Part shown: piece by piece, positions 42,826 through 54,108 of the stretch
Numbering within the stretch: position 1 is the stretch's first letter
Layout: each line of letters begins with the position of its first letter
NCBI GenBank assembly: GCA_033558025.1
Contig: JAUCEF010000006.1
Location: 4,216,001-4,280,000, forward strand
Origin: Phytophthora sp. 'mugwort'
Taxonomy: Eukaryota; Oomycota; Peronosporomycetes; Peronosporales; Peronosporaceae
DNA length: 64,000 bases
Direction of reading: 5' to 3'
The notes under the pieces: generated by a model
The model's input: the letters and a program-made list of their open reading frames with translations, nothing else
Database searches by the model: none
Told to the model about the DNA's origin: nothing
Translations under genes and position numbers: made by a program

Positions 42826-43690
42826 TGGCGTTGGCGAAACCGTTAGGGAAAGCCCGGCAAAGAGCCCTCTCGTTGCTTCAGCGTCTTGAGCAACTTGTAC
42901 GAATCGCACGGAGTTTACCAGAGAGGTGGGCGGCTGTCTGCCCTGTCGCACTCTCTCCTTCTGTCGCTTCCTCAGCTCAGGCTTGAGTGGCTTGCCGGTT
43001 GGCTCGGTACACTCGTGCCACCAATGGCCATCACCACCGCAATTGGCACAATTAGTGCGTGCCTTTTATCCCGTCACGCCCGTGCCCTTCTTGCGTTGAA
43101 CCTTGCTTCGCTCGCGCATTTTGCTCTTTCCTTAGGCTGCCGTCACATGTGCACTTCTCCGGTAGTGCGCGTCGAAGGTCGCTGCGATTGCGATTCAAGC
43201 TGCTGTCGCTGGTGTTCCGCAGCTCGCAGGCGTTGAAGTACGTTCGTTAACTTCAGAGTTTTGCGGTTGTGGTTGTTCAGCCAGTTGGCATACTCGCGCG
43301 TCACGTCCGGAAAGACCAGCCCAGAGTTGGACAGCAGCAGGCTTGCTTGCTGCCACTCCTCAAATTTGCCCTTAGCTTGGCGCAGCTTGGCCACCTTCAA
43401 TTCAATGTCCTCTGCGTACTCTCCACCGTTCGCTAGGTTGCATCATCCCCATCATCAAATCCCTCAACAGGTAGTCCGGATTAATGCCATCGCTCGCCTC
43501 AACGTGCTTCGTAATAAACGCGCATAGCATTGGGGCGGCCTCCATGTTGTCGCGCACCTCGTCGACCTTGAACGTGGTCCACAAGTTCACCGACAACGAA
43601 AGTGCTAGCGCGGAAAAGGCATTGGGCTTCCTGGCGGCGTAACACTCGACGTACTTCGATCTGCGCAGGCCGAGCTCTTCGTCGCTTAAA
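42826..43690 (-). pseudogene. Copia element B: gag middle part, inverted
   Basis: On the minus strand, from right to left: NLWTTFKVDEVRDNMEAAPM, EASDGINPDYLLRDLMMGM, VAKLRQAKGKFEEWQQASL (gag core), NRKTLKLTNVLQRLRAAEHQ, and a zinc knuckle CANCGGDGHWWHEC (Cys-x2-Cys-x4-His-x4-Cys) near 43,000-43,060. This is the natural continuation of the plus-strand gag N-terminus to its left, so an inversion of about 0.86 kb inside one gag gene is inferred. Confidence 0.65.
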
Positions 43691-43959
43691 CGGTGGGCTT
43701 AACGGGTGAAACCCCGGCAGCGATGTCATCAGCGGTCTACTCGCCATCCTCACCTGTTTGCTGCGCTCGAACTTCAGCAGTCATCCTCTGCTGAAGTTCC
43801 AGCACAGCAAGCATTGCAGACAATATTGACAACGGCTATGCCAGTGGGAGGGCATCCAACAGCGCGGGTCGCCGCCTACGAGGGAGCGGTTCCTACATCG
43901 TTTGGGCCAAGGACTGAAGAGTGTTTCGACGAACGAGCCTATGCTTGAGCCAAGGTGCA

Positions 43960-44870
43960 TTCAAGGTGGATCATGAGTGGGTCCATCTGCGCTGGGGGAT
44001 AACTATCAAGGTCACCAAGTTGAAATGCACGGACGCTAAATGCATGTAGAAGGAAATGCTGGACAATCAGTGCGATGGGTGAGCCATCTGCAAGACGAAC
44101 CTGATTTGCGTGAACGTGGGTGCAGCCGTTCACAGCCACGTGACTACGCTCGAGCTGGACCACCATAACGAGGACGCAGCAGATCGCCGCCACGCGGGCG
44201 CAGCCGAGCGCAACCTCGAGGGCGCTTTGCTCCCCCATTACGTGGACCAGTGCCACAAATTTTTCCTTCGCCTCGAGACTTTGGTCGTCGTCCGGGCTCG
44301 CCGCCTCGTGACTTTTGCCGTCGACCAGGGTCACCGCCTCGAGGACCACCGATGAATCGCAGCAGATCTCCGCCACAGCAGTGGCGTGAGGGACCACCTA
44401 ATCGCAACAGGCCGCCGCCGCTGCAGCAGTGGAATGAAGGGCGACACAGTCACTATGGACCACCACCCCTCAACTGCAGCAGCGTCGTGATTGGCTACAT
44501 CAAGGCCGTGGTTTGCAATCACACCGTGGTGACAGTTGGAATGGTAGACAGCCGCCTCGTCGCGACGAGTATCGTGGGCCACGTGATAGACCATACGGCC
44601 GCTGTACTCGCCGCATCAATTCGATGATCGACAAGGAAACGGAGGCCGGCATGTGAACGCTGTTGTACACAACTCAGGTATGCAATCAAGTGAGACGAAC
44701 ATGGTTCAGTGGATTTTGGATTCAGGGTCGCAGGCCAACGTTTGTGCTGATCTTGCACTATTCACCACAATTCGTGAAGCCACTACGAATCGCCTGGACT
44801 TTGCGAATGGTACAACTGGGCACGCGTGTATTCGTGGTTCTGGTCATGATTCAGTCCCAGGTAAACTCGT
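43960..44870 (+). pseudogene. Copia element B: Pro/Arg/Gly-rich gag tail and protease
   Basis: A basic, Pro/Gln/Arg/Gly-rich region (RSPPQQWREGPPN, NRPPPLQQWNEG; then in another frame GDSWNGRQPPRRDEYRGPRD) precedes VQWILDSGSQANVCADLALF, the DSGS active-site motif of Copia proteases, followed by NRLDFANGTTGHACIRGSG. The protease is cut at about 44,870, where a minus-strand gag fragment begins. Confidence 0.65.
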
Positions 44871-45141
44871 CAGTGAGCTCATCCTTACTCTTCTCCCGTT
44901 TAGTTTCGCACAGTGTCTCGAAGAAGCCGTCATCAAATGAGTTCCTCGCGGAACGCAGGATCGACTTCAAGTCTGCTCCAAAAGCCTCACAGCGCGCCCT
45001 CAAGATCTCGTCATACTCTAGACGAAGGTCGACCCACGGGGTAAGTGCCCCATGCGAAATGTCTTCAACCTTAGGTGCCACAGTGACCGCGAAGATCGGG
45101 TGTGCCACTGTAGAGTAATCAGGTTCACGGCTCGTAGACAT
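44851..45141 (-). pseudogene. retroelement gag N-terminal fragment
   Basis: ATG at 45,141 (MSTSREPDYSTVAHPIFAVT), then WVDLRLEYDEILRARCEAFG and ILRSARNSFDDGFFETLCET. 96 codons of acidic, helical, gag-like sequence that stops at the Copia protease. Its position just downstream (minus sense) of the LTR at 45,300-45,650 is that of a gag following a 5' LTR, so it may mark a second element that shared or recombined at this LTR. Not recognised by motif. Confidence 0.4.
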
Positions 45142-45299
45142 CTACACCGAACCACTTCTCGACCTTGGAGCCGATCGGGTTCCTGACCGCCGAGTCCCGC
45201 TCACCCCAAGATTGCGTGCGGGTTTGTTACCCTTGTCTCGGCCTGGCTTGGCTTGGCCCGCATGCGTTGTTCGTGCTGCAGTCGTTGTGTGACGGGGCT

Positions 45300-45650
45300 C
45301 ACAACACCTTGCGCACAGGAAGCGGAGCTTCCGGAGAGTATACAAACTCTCAGTGAACGGCAGTTCACAAGTCCCTGGTCTGGCGGACTGTTACCAAAAC
45401 TAGGTAGATTAAGACTGAATATATTTATAGGTGACCCTTTAAACGCGTCTACATACTAACTATGAGTCACCTATAAAGTTCCCTAGATGTTATCCTATTG
45501 AGTGGCTCTGAGGTCTGTGTACCATATCTGTGGTACCTGTCCATGACGTCATTATCGTCGACGTCATAGTGATGTTTAGCTACATCACTTAGTGTACTTG
45601 GGTATACCTGCTTAATAGTGACTTGGCACTCTTCATGTAACCCCGTTACA
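45300..45650 (-). repeat. LTR of Gypsy element B (minus orientation, left end uncertain)
   Basis: Read on the minus strand it begins TGTAACGGGGTTACATGAAG at 45,650, directly after a polypurine tract, and contains a TATA-like TATAAATATATT near 45,415-45,430. A diverged copy of its first 30 or so bases lies at about 53,047-53,078, where the 5' LTR of the element should be; the rest of that LTR appears deleted. The left boundary is a guess. Confidence 0.55.
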
Positions 45651-45663
45651 TCCTCCCCCACTT
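45651..45663 (-). other. polypurine tract of Gypsy element B
   Basis: On the minus strand AAGTGGGGGAGGA immediately precedes the LTR start TGTAACGG. In LTR retrotransposons this tract primes plus-strand DNA synthesis. It fixes the orientation of the element as minus. Confidence 0.65.
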
Positions 45664-45778
45664 AGGTTCGGTTAACCGACCATCCAGGGGGAGTGAAAGG
45701 AAATCGCCGCCTTTCACTCTCCAAGTCGAGTTAAATCGACTTCGCTGCGGTTGGTTTCCGCAGCCGGCTCATTTCCTT

Positions 45779-47936
45779 TTGAGCCCGAGCACTTCCGCGT
45801 GCTTTTCTTCTTCTTCGGTTTCCACGTCAGCCTCAAGCATGACCAAGACTTGGTCTGGCAGCAGTGCGAAAGCGCCTGCCAAGCCTGTTGCTTCCAAGCA
45901 GCAAGATAAGAGCTCAAAGCCGTCCGGCAAAGGATTTTCCGCTAAGGGGTCTACCAAGGTGCCATCCAAGGTGATCCCCAAGGCACCTGAACCGCCTGAG
46001 GAGGCCCCTGAGCTCCTCGTGGACTATGAGGAGGACTCGGACAAGTCTCCCATGTCCTGGGGAGATAACGAAATCCCGCTCGTCAAGGGGTCTGATGGCG
46101 ACCCGAGCCAGTCGGACTCGCTTGAGTCCCGTACCCCGCTGGCTAGCCATAACAGCGACGATGGCGACGAGCCGAAGATGCCCGAGCGCCAGGGAAGCCC
46201 TCGCTCACCCAAGGAGGACGAAGAGAAACCTCGTTCTCCGGTCACGAACTTGACGCTCGCTGAGGCAACTACCCGCGTCAGGGCTGCTAAGGCTGCAGCA
46301 GCCTCGGAAGTCATCCATAGCGTGCGGGCCGCTTCCGGTCTCCGATCCGTGAAGGGTATGGGACCATCACTTTCACGAACAAGGGCCTTTTCAGCTCTTC
46401 TTCCGTTGAGGAAGAAGAGGGCCAAGTCGGCCGAGAGATCTCCAACGATCTCGTCGGGCAGCAGTCGGAGTACCAGGCTGCTCGACATAAGGGAGTGCGG
46501 GCCCCGGCGACCCGGTCGCCTGTGAAGTACTCTTCACCTGTTCGTGGGGAACCGCCTTACGCTCCCGGGTTTTTCCCTCCTGAGGAGTCCCACGGAGCCG
46601 GCGCCTACATGGGTCAGCTCCCCCAGTCGCCTCGCGTGCTTCTTGGCGGGCACTCATCTCGGGGCGCTTATGAGCGCCACCTGGTGGCCAAGCAGCCCCT
46701 GCTCCAGAACGTGACCATCGCTCGGTGCGTGCTCCTGGCACCGCACAACATCCCGCTCAAGGGGTTCGCGAGCCGGCGAAAGAAGACAGAGCTCCGGTCG
46801 GGACTGCGAACTGTGTGGGGCTATCCAGCCGTGATGCTCCCAACTATGACTCCTTCCAAGAGGCCGAGGCCGTCTTTTGGAAGTGGGCAGCTACGCGCTG
46901 TTCACAAGGACAACTCGGGGTACCTGGCAGGATCTCACCCTGGAGGCCATTCTTGACCTCCAAGATCTGCGTATTGAGTTTGCCCGTGTGGTTGGCAAAC
47001 GGCAGCTCTCTGGAGAACTGCAGAAGCATTCTGCTTCTAGCGCTCTGATGAGCGCCGGTATGGTCTTGGCGCTACGACCCCACCCCGTTTGGGCAAGAAA
47101 GCCCGAACTACTTACGAAGCCGTCGCCGATTCTGTGCCCAGATCCGCACAGCTTTCGGGTAGTCAGCCTGGAGCCGTTCGTACGGCTCCCAGGAGCACTC
47201 AGCTTCCGAGTACCCTCTCCAATTCACGCGGAGCTGGCGCTTCTCGTGAACGCGCCGCTCCTGGAGCACACGCTTCACGTAGTAGTGGGTCTCCCCATTA
47301 CGGTCGAGGAGAGGCGGTGATGCCCTCGAACGAGTACAAGTATGAGGCGCCGCCCTCCGGTCCGGTTCAGGACCTGGCGTGACGCCTTCGGCTCCACCTC
47401 GGGTCATTGAAGACACCGTTCTTCGTCGTCGCGTTGCGCTTGAGATTGCGCTTGGACTTGGTGAGGGCGGGGCTGCTGCCGCCCAGGCCGGGAGCGCTGG
47501 GGTCCTTTGGCCGATTCGAGACGACGTGAATCGTCTGGCGGATAACTTGTCGGCCCTTGAAGGGCGGGTCGACCGCCGTACAAATGACGTGGGCGAGTTC
47601 TTCCAACGTCTGGATGCCTTTTGGGCGTCCCTGGACCGAGTCCAACGGGAGTTATCTCTCCTTCGGGACCTCCTGCGGCCTGTGCCTCAGGCGGGAGCGC
47701 CTCCTGCGTACTCCCAGCCGTATCACTACGGCTCATACTCGGCGTATGCAGCCGGGGTTCCTTCGTATGGAGCCCCTTTCGAGGCCCCGCAAGGGACCTG
47801 GGCTTCTGGCTCTGGGCGCGCTCAGAGAGAAGAGTCGCAGCCTCGCTTTGGAGATCTGGGGCCTGTGAGCCCTGCGGATCATGGTACCGCTTCAGACGGC
47901 CCACGTAGAACGTCGGGTGGGTCGTCATCGACTTAA
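45779..47936 (+). pseudogene. long opposite-strand reading frame inside Gypsy element B
   Basis: Plus-strand coding-like sequence running against the element. First frame 45,779-46,525 (first ATG 45,839): Ser/Lys/Pro-rich, acidic patches (ELLVDYEEDSDKSPMSWGD), then LTLAEATTRVRAAKAAAASE. It continues in shifted frames (GLFSSSSVEEEEGQVGREIS; YDSFQEAEAVFWKWAATRCS; LEAILDLQDLRIEFARVVGK) and ends with a 185-codon frame (47,379-47,936) containing a coiled coil (DDVNRLADNLSALEGRVDRR, LDRVQRELSLLRDLLRP) and a Tyr/Pro/Ser-rich tail. From about 47,100 it overlaps the integrase chromodomain and linker on the other strand, so that part may be a shadow; 45,779-47,100 has no competing minus-strand ORF. Function unknown. 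Confidence 0.45.
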
Positions 47937-48851
47937 GCAGGTCAATGGTATATGTTACACCATGCCTGCCAGGACAGCGAAGGGTCCAATGAAGCGGTGC
48001 TTCAGCCTGTTGCTCCCAACGGAACTTATCGTGGCGAGTGGCAAGTTCCTAGTGTCTAGTAGGACTAAATCCCCAACTTAAACACTTTTAAGTTTCCTCT
48101 TCCATTCTTGTCAGAATACTCCTTTGTTTGTCCTGTGCCGCTGCCATGCCATCACGAACACGGCTGATTACGTTCAGCCTGGTGTCTATAAAAGTCTCCA
48201 CTTGTTTCCGCAAGGAAACCGGTCTCATGTCCGAAACCTGGGAGGAAAACTTTTCGAGCCTCTCCTCCACTTAGAACTGAAGACGGGGTGCTGCCTCGCA
48301 AAGTGAGCGGCACCCGTGGATAGCGTAAGCCATTCAGATAGAACGGGCCCGGTCGATGCGTGAACCGTATTGTTGAGTGCAAACTCAACTACCGGCAAGC
48401 ATTCTGACGAAGTGCGAGGAGCTTCCGCACAGCCACTGCGTAGTGTGTCCTCAAGCACTCGGTTGACACGCTCCGTCTGCCCATCCGTCTGAGGATGATC
48501 GGCAGTGGACATGTGCAGCCTTGTTCCAAGTAGTTTGAACAGCGTTCGCCAGGACGCAGAGGTAAACCGCGGGTCACAATCCGAGACAATTGTCTCCGGC
48601 AGACCATGATGGCAGAAAACGTTATCCAGGAACAGCTTTGCAGCCTGTTCCCCGGTCACTGTGTCTTGACCGGTGCGAGACGCACCATCTTGCTCAGACG
48701 GCGCACAGACACCAAGATGCCGGTGTTCCCATGGCCGTCGGCTGGGTGTCCAAAGATGAATTCCAGACTCATCGACTTCCAGCAGTCCGCTGGAACGGGC
48801 AGGTACTGCAAAGAAGCCGAGGCGTGCTTGGAGGGTTTCACCCGCCGACAT
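47108..48851 (-). pseudogene. Gypsy element B: integrase with proline-rich linker and chromodomain
   Basis: Integrase core at 48,225-48,851: NVFCHHGLPETIVSDCDPRF (second Asp; usually SDRDPRF) and HPQTDGQTERVNRVLEDTLR (Glu). Then, in shifted frames, HPTFYVGRLKRYHDP at 47,900, a long Pro/Gly/Arg-rich linker of about 160 residues, and a chromodomain YYVKRVLQERRVHEKRQLRV followed by NWRGYSEAECSWEPYERL, ending near 47,108. The linker between GPY/F-type region and chromodomain is unusually long. Frameshifts near 47,400 and 48,200. Confidence 0.8.
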
Positions 48852-48864
48852 GTTTCACATGTCT

Positions 48865-51034
48865 TCACGTACTGTGCGACCCACTGGTACATGTGGGCCC
48901 ATCAAAGTACTGAGAGACCGATGGGAAGGTCTTCTCGCGGCCCAAGTGACCGCTGGACGGCGCATCGTGCGCCTCTTGTAGAATGTCAAACTTGAGATCC
49001 TCGTCGTTTGGAACGACTACGCGAGGGGCTTCGTGGGGCTCCTCTCGATAGTAGAGCAGGCCATTGGCCCACTCGTATCGATGGAGCCGGGCTCTCTGAC
49101 GTGGCGTGAGCCACTCGGCCTTGGCTTCCTTGCCAGCGGCCGCGAAACGCACCAAAGGCGCCAGGGCTTCGTCGCCCCGATACGCCAGGCAAATCTGATC
49201 GTATAGATCGGTCGTGGCTCGACTTATGTTCGCCAGCTCATAGTTCGGCCGGCGTGACAACGCATCGGCAAGCACGTGGAGCTTGCCAGGCTTGTACTCG
49301 ACGCGGAAGTTATATTCCGCGAAGAAGGACAGCCACCTCACCATCCTTTGGGACAGATGGGGCGAGTTTGTTGCCGTCCGTAAGGATGCGTGAATTGTGT
49401 AGATCAGAAAGGGCTGGGAGCCCAGGAGGTGCACCCGGAACTTGACAAGGGCGTACTTCACGGTAAGGAGCTCCTTGTCATGAACGGGGTTGTTTCGTTC
49501 GGCAGCCTTGAGCTGCCTGGACTGAAACGAGATCACTCGTTCACGTCCTGCTGCATCGTGCTGCAGCAATGCATCGCAGACGACGCTGAACGGCTTCATC
49601 TCGTCCGCCAGAGTCAGGACAGGCGCCTTCTGAAGGCTTGCCTTGACATTGTCAAAGGTTTCCTGGTGCTCACGCCCCCAGTGCCAGTCGGTACCCTTCT
49701 TCAGAAGATCCGACAAGGGTCTAGCCAGACCCGCGTACCCTTCGCTGTACTTGTGGAGGTAGTTGGCTAAACCCAGCCACTTCCTCAGGTCCTCTGGGAC
49801 CTTGGCGTTGGCCAAGCCGAAATGGATTTGACCTTCTCTGGGTCGGCTCGAACGCCGACGTTGCTAACGAAGCAACCGAGAACTTTGATCTCTTGCGCCG
49901 CGAAGACGCATTTATCAATATTGGCATAGAGATCATTCGCTCTCATGATCTCCAACACTCGACGGAGGCTCCAAATGCACCTCCATAGCCGTCTTGTCTC
50001 CCTCGGCACGGCTATGGACGAAGCTGTCGTCGAGGTACGACTGCCCGTACGCACGGAGTGGTCTAAACAACTGCGTGACCAGGCAATTGAGCGTCGCCGT
50101 GGCATTAGACAAGCCCTGTGGCATCACCAGCCACTCCCAGAGTATACCGCTCGGAGTGCTCACTGCGGTGAGTGGGATGTCACTCTCGCGGATCTGGATC
50201 TGATAGTATCCGTCCACCAGATCCAGGACGCTGTATAACTCGCACCCGGGGATGTCGTTTAACAACACATCCTTTCGCGGGATGGGTGTCTGGGCCGACA
50301 CCGTTGCGCTGCTCAGCTTTAAAAGCATGAGCCAGACGCCACTTCCCGTTCGGCTTCCGAACGCAGTTGGCGCCGATTGCGAGGATTTCGATTCCCGCAC
50401 CATGTCTGGGCTTGGCCTTTGCGGCGAAGAAGGCACCAATGACCTCGCACTGCTCTCGAGGCAGTGGCCATTGTCTGGTGACACAGTACTTTGTGCCCGG
50501 CGCGACATCAATCTCGTGCCTGATCCCACGATCCGGTGGGAGCTGGGACGGTGGATCCTTGGACACCGCGTCCTCGAACTCCTTCCTCAAAGGATACACT
50601 GGATCCTTCGGGTTCTTGAGAATCTCACAACGCAAGCGCGCGGCACGCTGGGAGGAGAATGCCTCCAGGGCGCCCTCTTCCATAACCGAGGAAGAATTTA
50701 ATTCCTCCGGAGTGGACTCTTGCTTCAAGAGTACCACCTCCGCGATCTCCCCAGCCTTCAGGTAGGCCAGGAAATCTGTCGACGTCAACGCTTCGAGGTT
50801 CAGGAGCTCTGACACCTCTGGCAGCGGCTCTAGCTGGATGCCGCCTGCCTTGACCCGATGGCCGGTCTCGCCGTCGAGGATATGATAACAACCTTCGACT
50901 GACCACGTCGGAAGAACCCGGGCCCTGGTTTCCGAGTCGCTTGAAGCGACTTCAGTCTGAAGTGACTTCAGACTCGACTTGCGGTGTCGATTATGTCGTC
51001 GACGGCGACCGTGACGTGGTACTTCGTTACCCAC
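48865..51034 (-). pseudogene. Gypsy element B: reverse transcriptase and RNase H
   Basis: Three frames in order: 50,180-51,034 (TSTDFLAYLKAGEIAEVVLL; PPDRGIRHEIDVAPGTKYC; NCVRKPNGKWRLAHAF), 49,933-50,529 (YSVLDLVDGYYQIQIRESDI; LVMPQGLSNATATLNCLV; GQSYLDDSFVHSRAE with YLDD active site) and 48,865-49,815 (KWLGLANYLHKYSEGYAGLA; FSVVCDALLQHDAAGRERVI; FRVEYKPGKLHVLADALSRR; zinc region start SSGHLGREKT). Best preserved retroelement in the window, but two frameshifts separate the frames. Confidence 0.88.
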
Positions 51035-51073
51035 GTCTGTGGACGTCTAATTAACGACGTCCAAAGCATCTAG

Positions 51074-51320
51074 GACTTCGTGTGGAACATGGTTACCCAC
51101 ACAAGAAGTGCATTCCGCCGCTTCCTCTTCAGTTGTGGTCTGGTCGACCTAGTGTGAAACAAGGTTACCCACAGAGGAAGCGCATTATGCGCCTTCCTCG
51201 CCAGTTTCTGTCTGGGTGACTCGATGTGGAACATGGATACCCACACAGGAAGCGCATCGCGCGTATTTCTCGCCAGTTTCAGTCTGGGTGACTTGGTGTG
51301 GACCTAGGTTACCCACCTGG
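51074..51320. repeat. 72-bp tandem repeats (about 3.4 copies) inside Gypsy B
   Basis: Units at 51,074-51,145, 51,146-51,217, 51,218-51,289 and a partial one to 51,320, each starting GACxTxGTGTGG and containing TTACCCACA. The period is 24 codons, so copy number can change without shifting frame; on the minus strand they read as VTQTETGE-type repeats. They lie between protease and reverse transcriptase. Confidence 0.85.
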
Positions 51321-51599
51321 TCGGTGCCTCCGGGCACCGCCACTCTTGAAGCCTCAGCCGCCGGTCTAGATTCCGTCGGGGATCGAGGGCTATCTTGTAA
51401 GGACTGCCGCACTCGACCAGTTGCAGCTTCTGCTGCCACCGCTTCTAGGGAGTGGCTCAATACGTCGGCGGCTCCCAAGAATTCACTGGATGCTCCTACA
51501 CCCCGGCGCCCCTTTCGGGCACCCCAGTTCCTGGCAGAGGTGGGAACATGACTCACCAATGCTATGCCAGTAACTGCGGTCCGGCTGGCCTCGATGGCT

Positions 51600-51821
51600 T
51601 TATTTCGCCAATCGATCCGTGCTCATGTTTCTCGAGCCAGCTATACCCAGGATCAAGTCATACTTGTCCATCTCTAGGATAGTAAACTGCTCCATGCTGT
51701 CGAAGTCCTCGAACTTCACAGCTAGATCCACATGGATCTTGGGAACGGTAATCACAGTTCCCTCGGTTAGTTGCACCGACACTGTCCCGTTGCCTTTGCT
51801 TTCTCGTAAAGCATCGGCCAA
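51600..51821 (-). pseudogene. Gypsy element B: aspartyl protease fragment
   Basis: 73 codons (GNGTVSVQLTEGTVITVPKI, DLAVKFEDFDSMEQFTILEM, DKYDLILGIAGSRNM) match the second half of a Gypsy protease, with the conserved YDLILG strand. The DSG active site upstream is lost or in a damaged stretch near 51,830-52,050. Confidence 0.65.
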
Positions 51822-52060
51822 CTTGTTGCTGTTCTCCGCACAGTCTGGCGGTGTGCGAAGTTAGTCGACGCCCTGGAGTATATTAAGACTCAAAAGGGAT
51901 GGGTATATCCCCATACACTTATGTATACTACTAGCAGTCCAACGCTGCCCTTTTCTTCGGCTCGAGAGTGCGCAGACTCTCGGTGACTAAGTCTCATGGT
52001 GCGCGCCACCCGCGCACCGCTCATGAAGACTTAGATCTTCCCCAGTAGGGCGCCCCGCCG

Positions 52061-52920
52061 CTACTGGCGTCCTGCGTTCCCCTGCCCGTGGGGTCGCAGC
52101 CTTTGCCAGCGACCCTTGAGCGCGATGTGCTTGGGAGGGAAACGTTTTCGTTGTCCCTCCGCAGGACAGGCACAAGCCATATGCCCTAGCTTACCACAGC
52201 TATAGCAGCGAATATCATGCTGATCAGCGAGCCCAAGTTCCATGGGAACTGGCCCGCTCGGGGCCCCGCGACTTGGTGTCGCTGCCCCTGGCCACGTCGC
52301 CGCCGCCGGCGTGCGCGCCTGGCGGTGACTATACTCCTCTTGGAGGGCGACTTGGATCGCCTCTTCCAGAGTATTGACCTGCACCCGAATTACTGGGTGC
52401 GGGCCAGGCCTACTCTTAGGCCGTCCATGAACACCGTCACTTTGATGCGTTCATGGAGTGGGTTTCCCATGAGGGATGCGGTGAGCTCCCGCATCTCCTG
52501 GATGTATTCGTGCAGCCCACGTCTTCCCTGTTTACATGACAGGAAGTGTGACCGCTGGCGATCCTCATAGTTCGCGGGGAGGAACGCGGCTCTAAGCTGT
52601 TCACACAGCTGAGCCCAGGATGCGAAGCATCCAGGCGCTGTCGCTTCCCGCGGCGTATACGCCCAACTCTTAGCACGCCCGCTAAGGTTGGAGAGGGCAA
52701 AAGCCACTAGGAGGTGCTCCGAAAAGATGAGAGTCGCAGTCATTGCGAGCTCTACTTCTCGCACCCAGAAATGAAGGTTTTCACCTTCCTTCCCCCCGTA
52801 CGGGTTTACCTTCAGTCGCAACGGCTTGGGGTGGACCGGTTTCGGCTCTGCGGCCGGAACCTGCAGGCTGCTCCGAACGTGTTCGATGAACCCCCGCTCG
52901 TACATGTCGAACGCGGTCAT
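52061..52920 (-). pseudogene. Gypsy element B: gag with CCHC zinc knuckle
   Basis: Frame 52,390-52,920 (ATG 52,920, MTAFDMYERGFIEHVRSSLQ) carries a Retrotrans_gag domain: NLHFWVREVELAMTATLIFS, LSNLSGRAKSWAYTPRE, LCEQLRAAFLPANYEDRQRS, FLSCKQGRRGLHEYIQEMRE. After a frameshift near 52,385 the second frame (52,061-52,384) has the knuckle CYSCGKLGHMACAC. Together a near-complete gag. Confidence 0.85.
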
Positions 52921-53078
52921 GCGTTCGACCTGCTCAGCTTACGTTGGCGACGCCAAGCTGTGCAAGGATTTCATGTCAAAAAAAATGACGGCCATCTTAC
53001 GAACGGACTCAAACTGTGAGTCATTCAGACGGGGAAACAATGGTAATGACGTGGCACTCTTCATGTAATTCCGTTAAT

Positions 53079-53710
53079 CGTTGGACCTGACTGTAGTCTT
53101 CGATCCATGCTTGCCGCCTGCTGAGTTGCCGCAGCCGCAGGGATCTCGTTCGTCGACGTATTAGTTACGTTGTCCATATCGTTTCCTTGGACCTAAAGTT
53201 AACTTTGTGGTAGACTCCGAATGAACACAGTCGCGTGGGTAGCTGGAGCTTCCTTAGAACTCTTGTTTGCATTGTCATCTGCAATACTCAGAATGAGATC
53301 GGTGAGACCCTAGTCAGATACTCCTACGGCAATGCATTGTCATCTACCTCGAGTCTCCCCGTCCCTGAGTCTTACCCTACGCCAGCAAGAGCTGGGATCA
53401 TTCTCGGTCACCAACGACCTGACCAGTGTGTGGTCAGGTCTTGAAGACCATCGCCCCAGTATAGCTACAATGTCACAATGTTACCAAATCAGACCTGCGC
53501 GTCGTAGAATTTGTCAAGGCATTGCACACTAAAGTCCACGACGACGTCCCAACTTCTTGAAGGATCTCCGAAATGCTGGGCGTCCATCGAGCTCGGACTC
53601 TTCATGGAATACCTAGACATTGATGCTAACAACTTCACTCGGCTTAGAACTTGTTTAACATTAGCAGATACGGTCTAAAACTATTGAATATACCGACATA
53701 ATTGGATTAC
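53079..53710. other. gene-free stretch beyond Gypsy B
   Basis: Only short frames (53,235-53,532) without recognisable content. Probably degraded retroelement or intergenic sequence. Confidence 0.4.
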
Positions 53711-54075
53711 GTTCCTGCAACGCTAATTTTCAGGAGAAACTGGCCTCTTAACGCAACGTTATCCGCCTACAAGCAATGCTATTCATCAATTCGTACTTAA
53801 TTTGGTTGATATGGTAAATAAATCAGAATAGCGAGGACGGGTGTCATAGCCAACAAATCGCTAAGGTTGGATGTGTCGACAGGAAAACTATCACCCAGCT
53901 AGGTCCCAAAACCCTTCCCTGTCGGGCTTAACCCTATAGGACCGAGCGATATGATACCAAGCTTGGTTTTGGGCTTAAGACCGCGTGCTCCTCACACGAT
54001 CTTAAACCGCAGGCGTTGTGTCGGCTAGATTCCCAAACATAATTTCACCCCTTCCTGGAATTAACGTTGCTGGAC
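53711..54075. repeat. 365-bp dispersed MITE-like repeat, copy 2 (inverted relative to copy 1)
   Basis: Reverse-complement relative of 1,681-2,045. Shares blocks such as GCGAGGACGGGTGTCATAGC, GTCGACAGGAAAACTATCAC and the ATCTTAAACC hairpin arm, and the same GTTCCTGCAAC terminal repeats, with scattered substitutions. Two older copies of one element 52 kb apart. Confidence 0.7.
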
Positions 54076-54108
54076 CCACTTTCGCGCCCGACAGAATTTG
54101 TTTAAAAC

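Noticed and set aside
43939..44397. 152-codon minus-strand frame opposite the Copia gag tail
   Set aside because: No clear protease or gag motif; the plus strand there has the Pro/Arg-rich gag tail leading into the DSGS protease. It may still be a fragment of another element.
45142..45661. Short frames across the LTR
   Set aside because: LTR sequence with a TATA-like box and adjoining polypurine tract; no coding signature.
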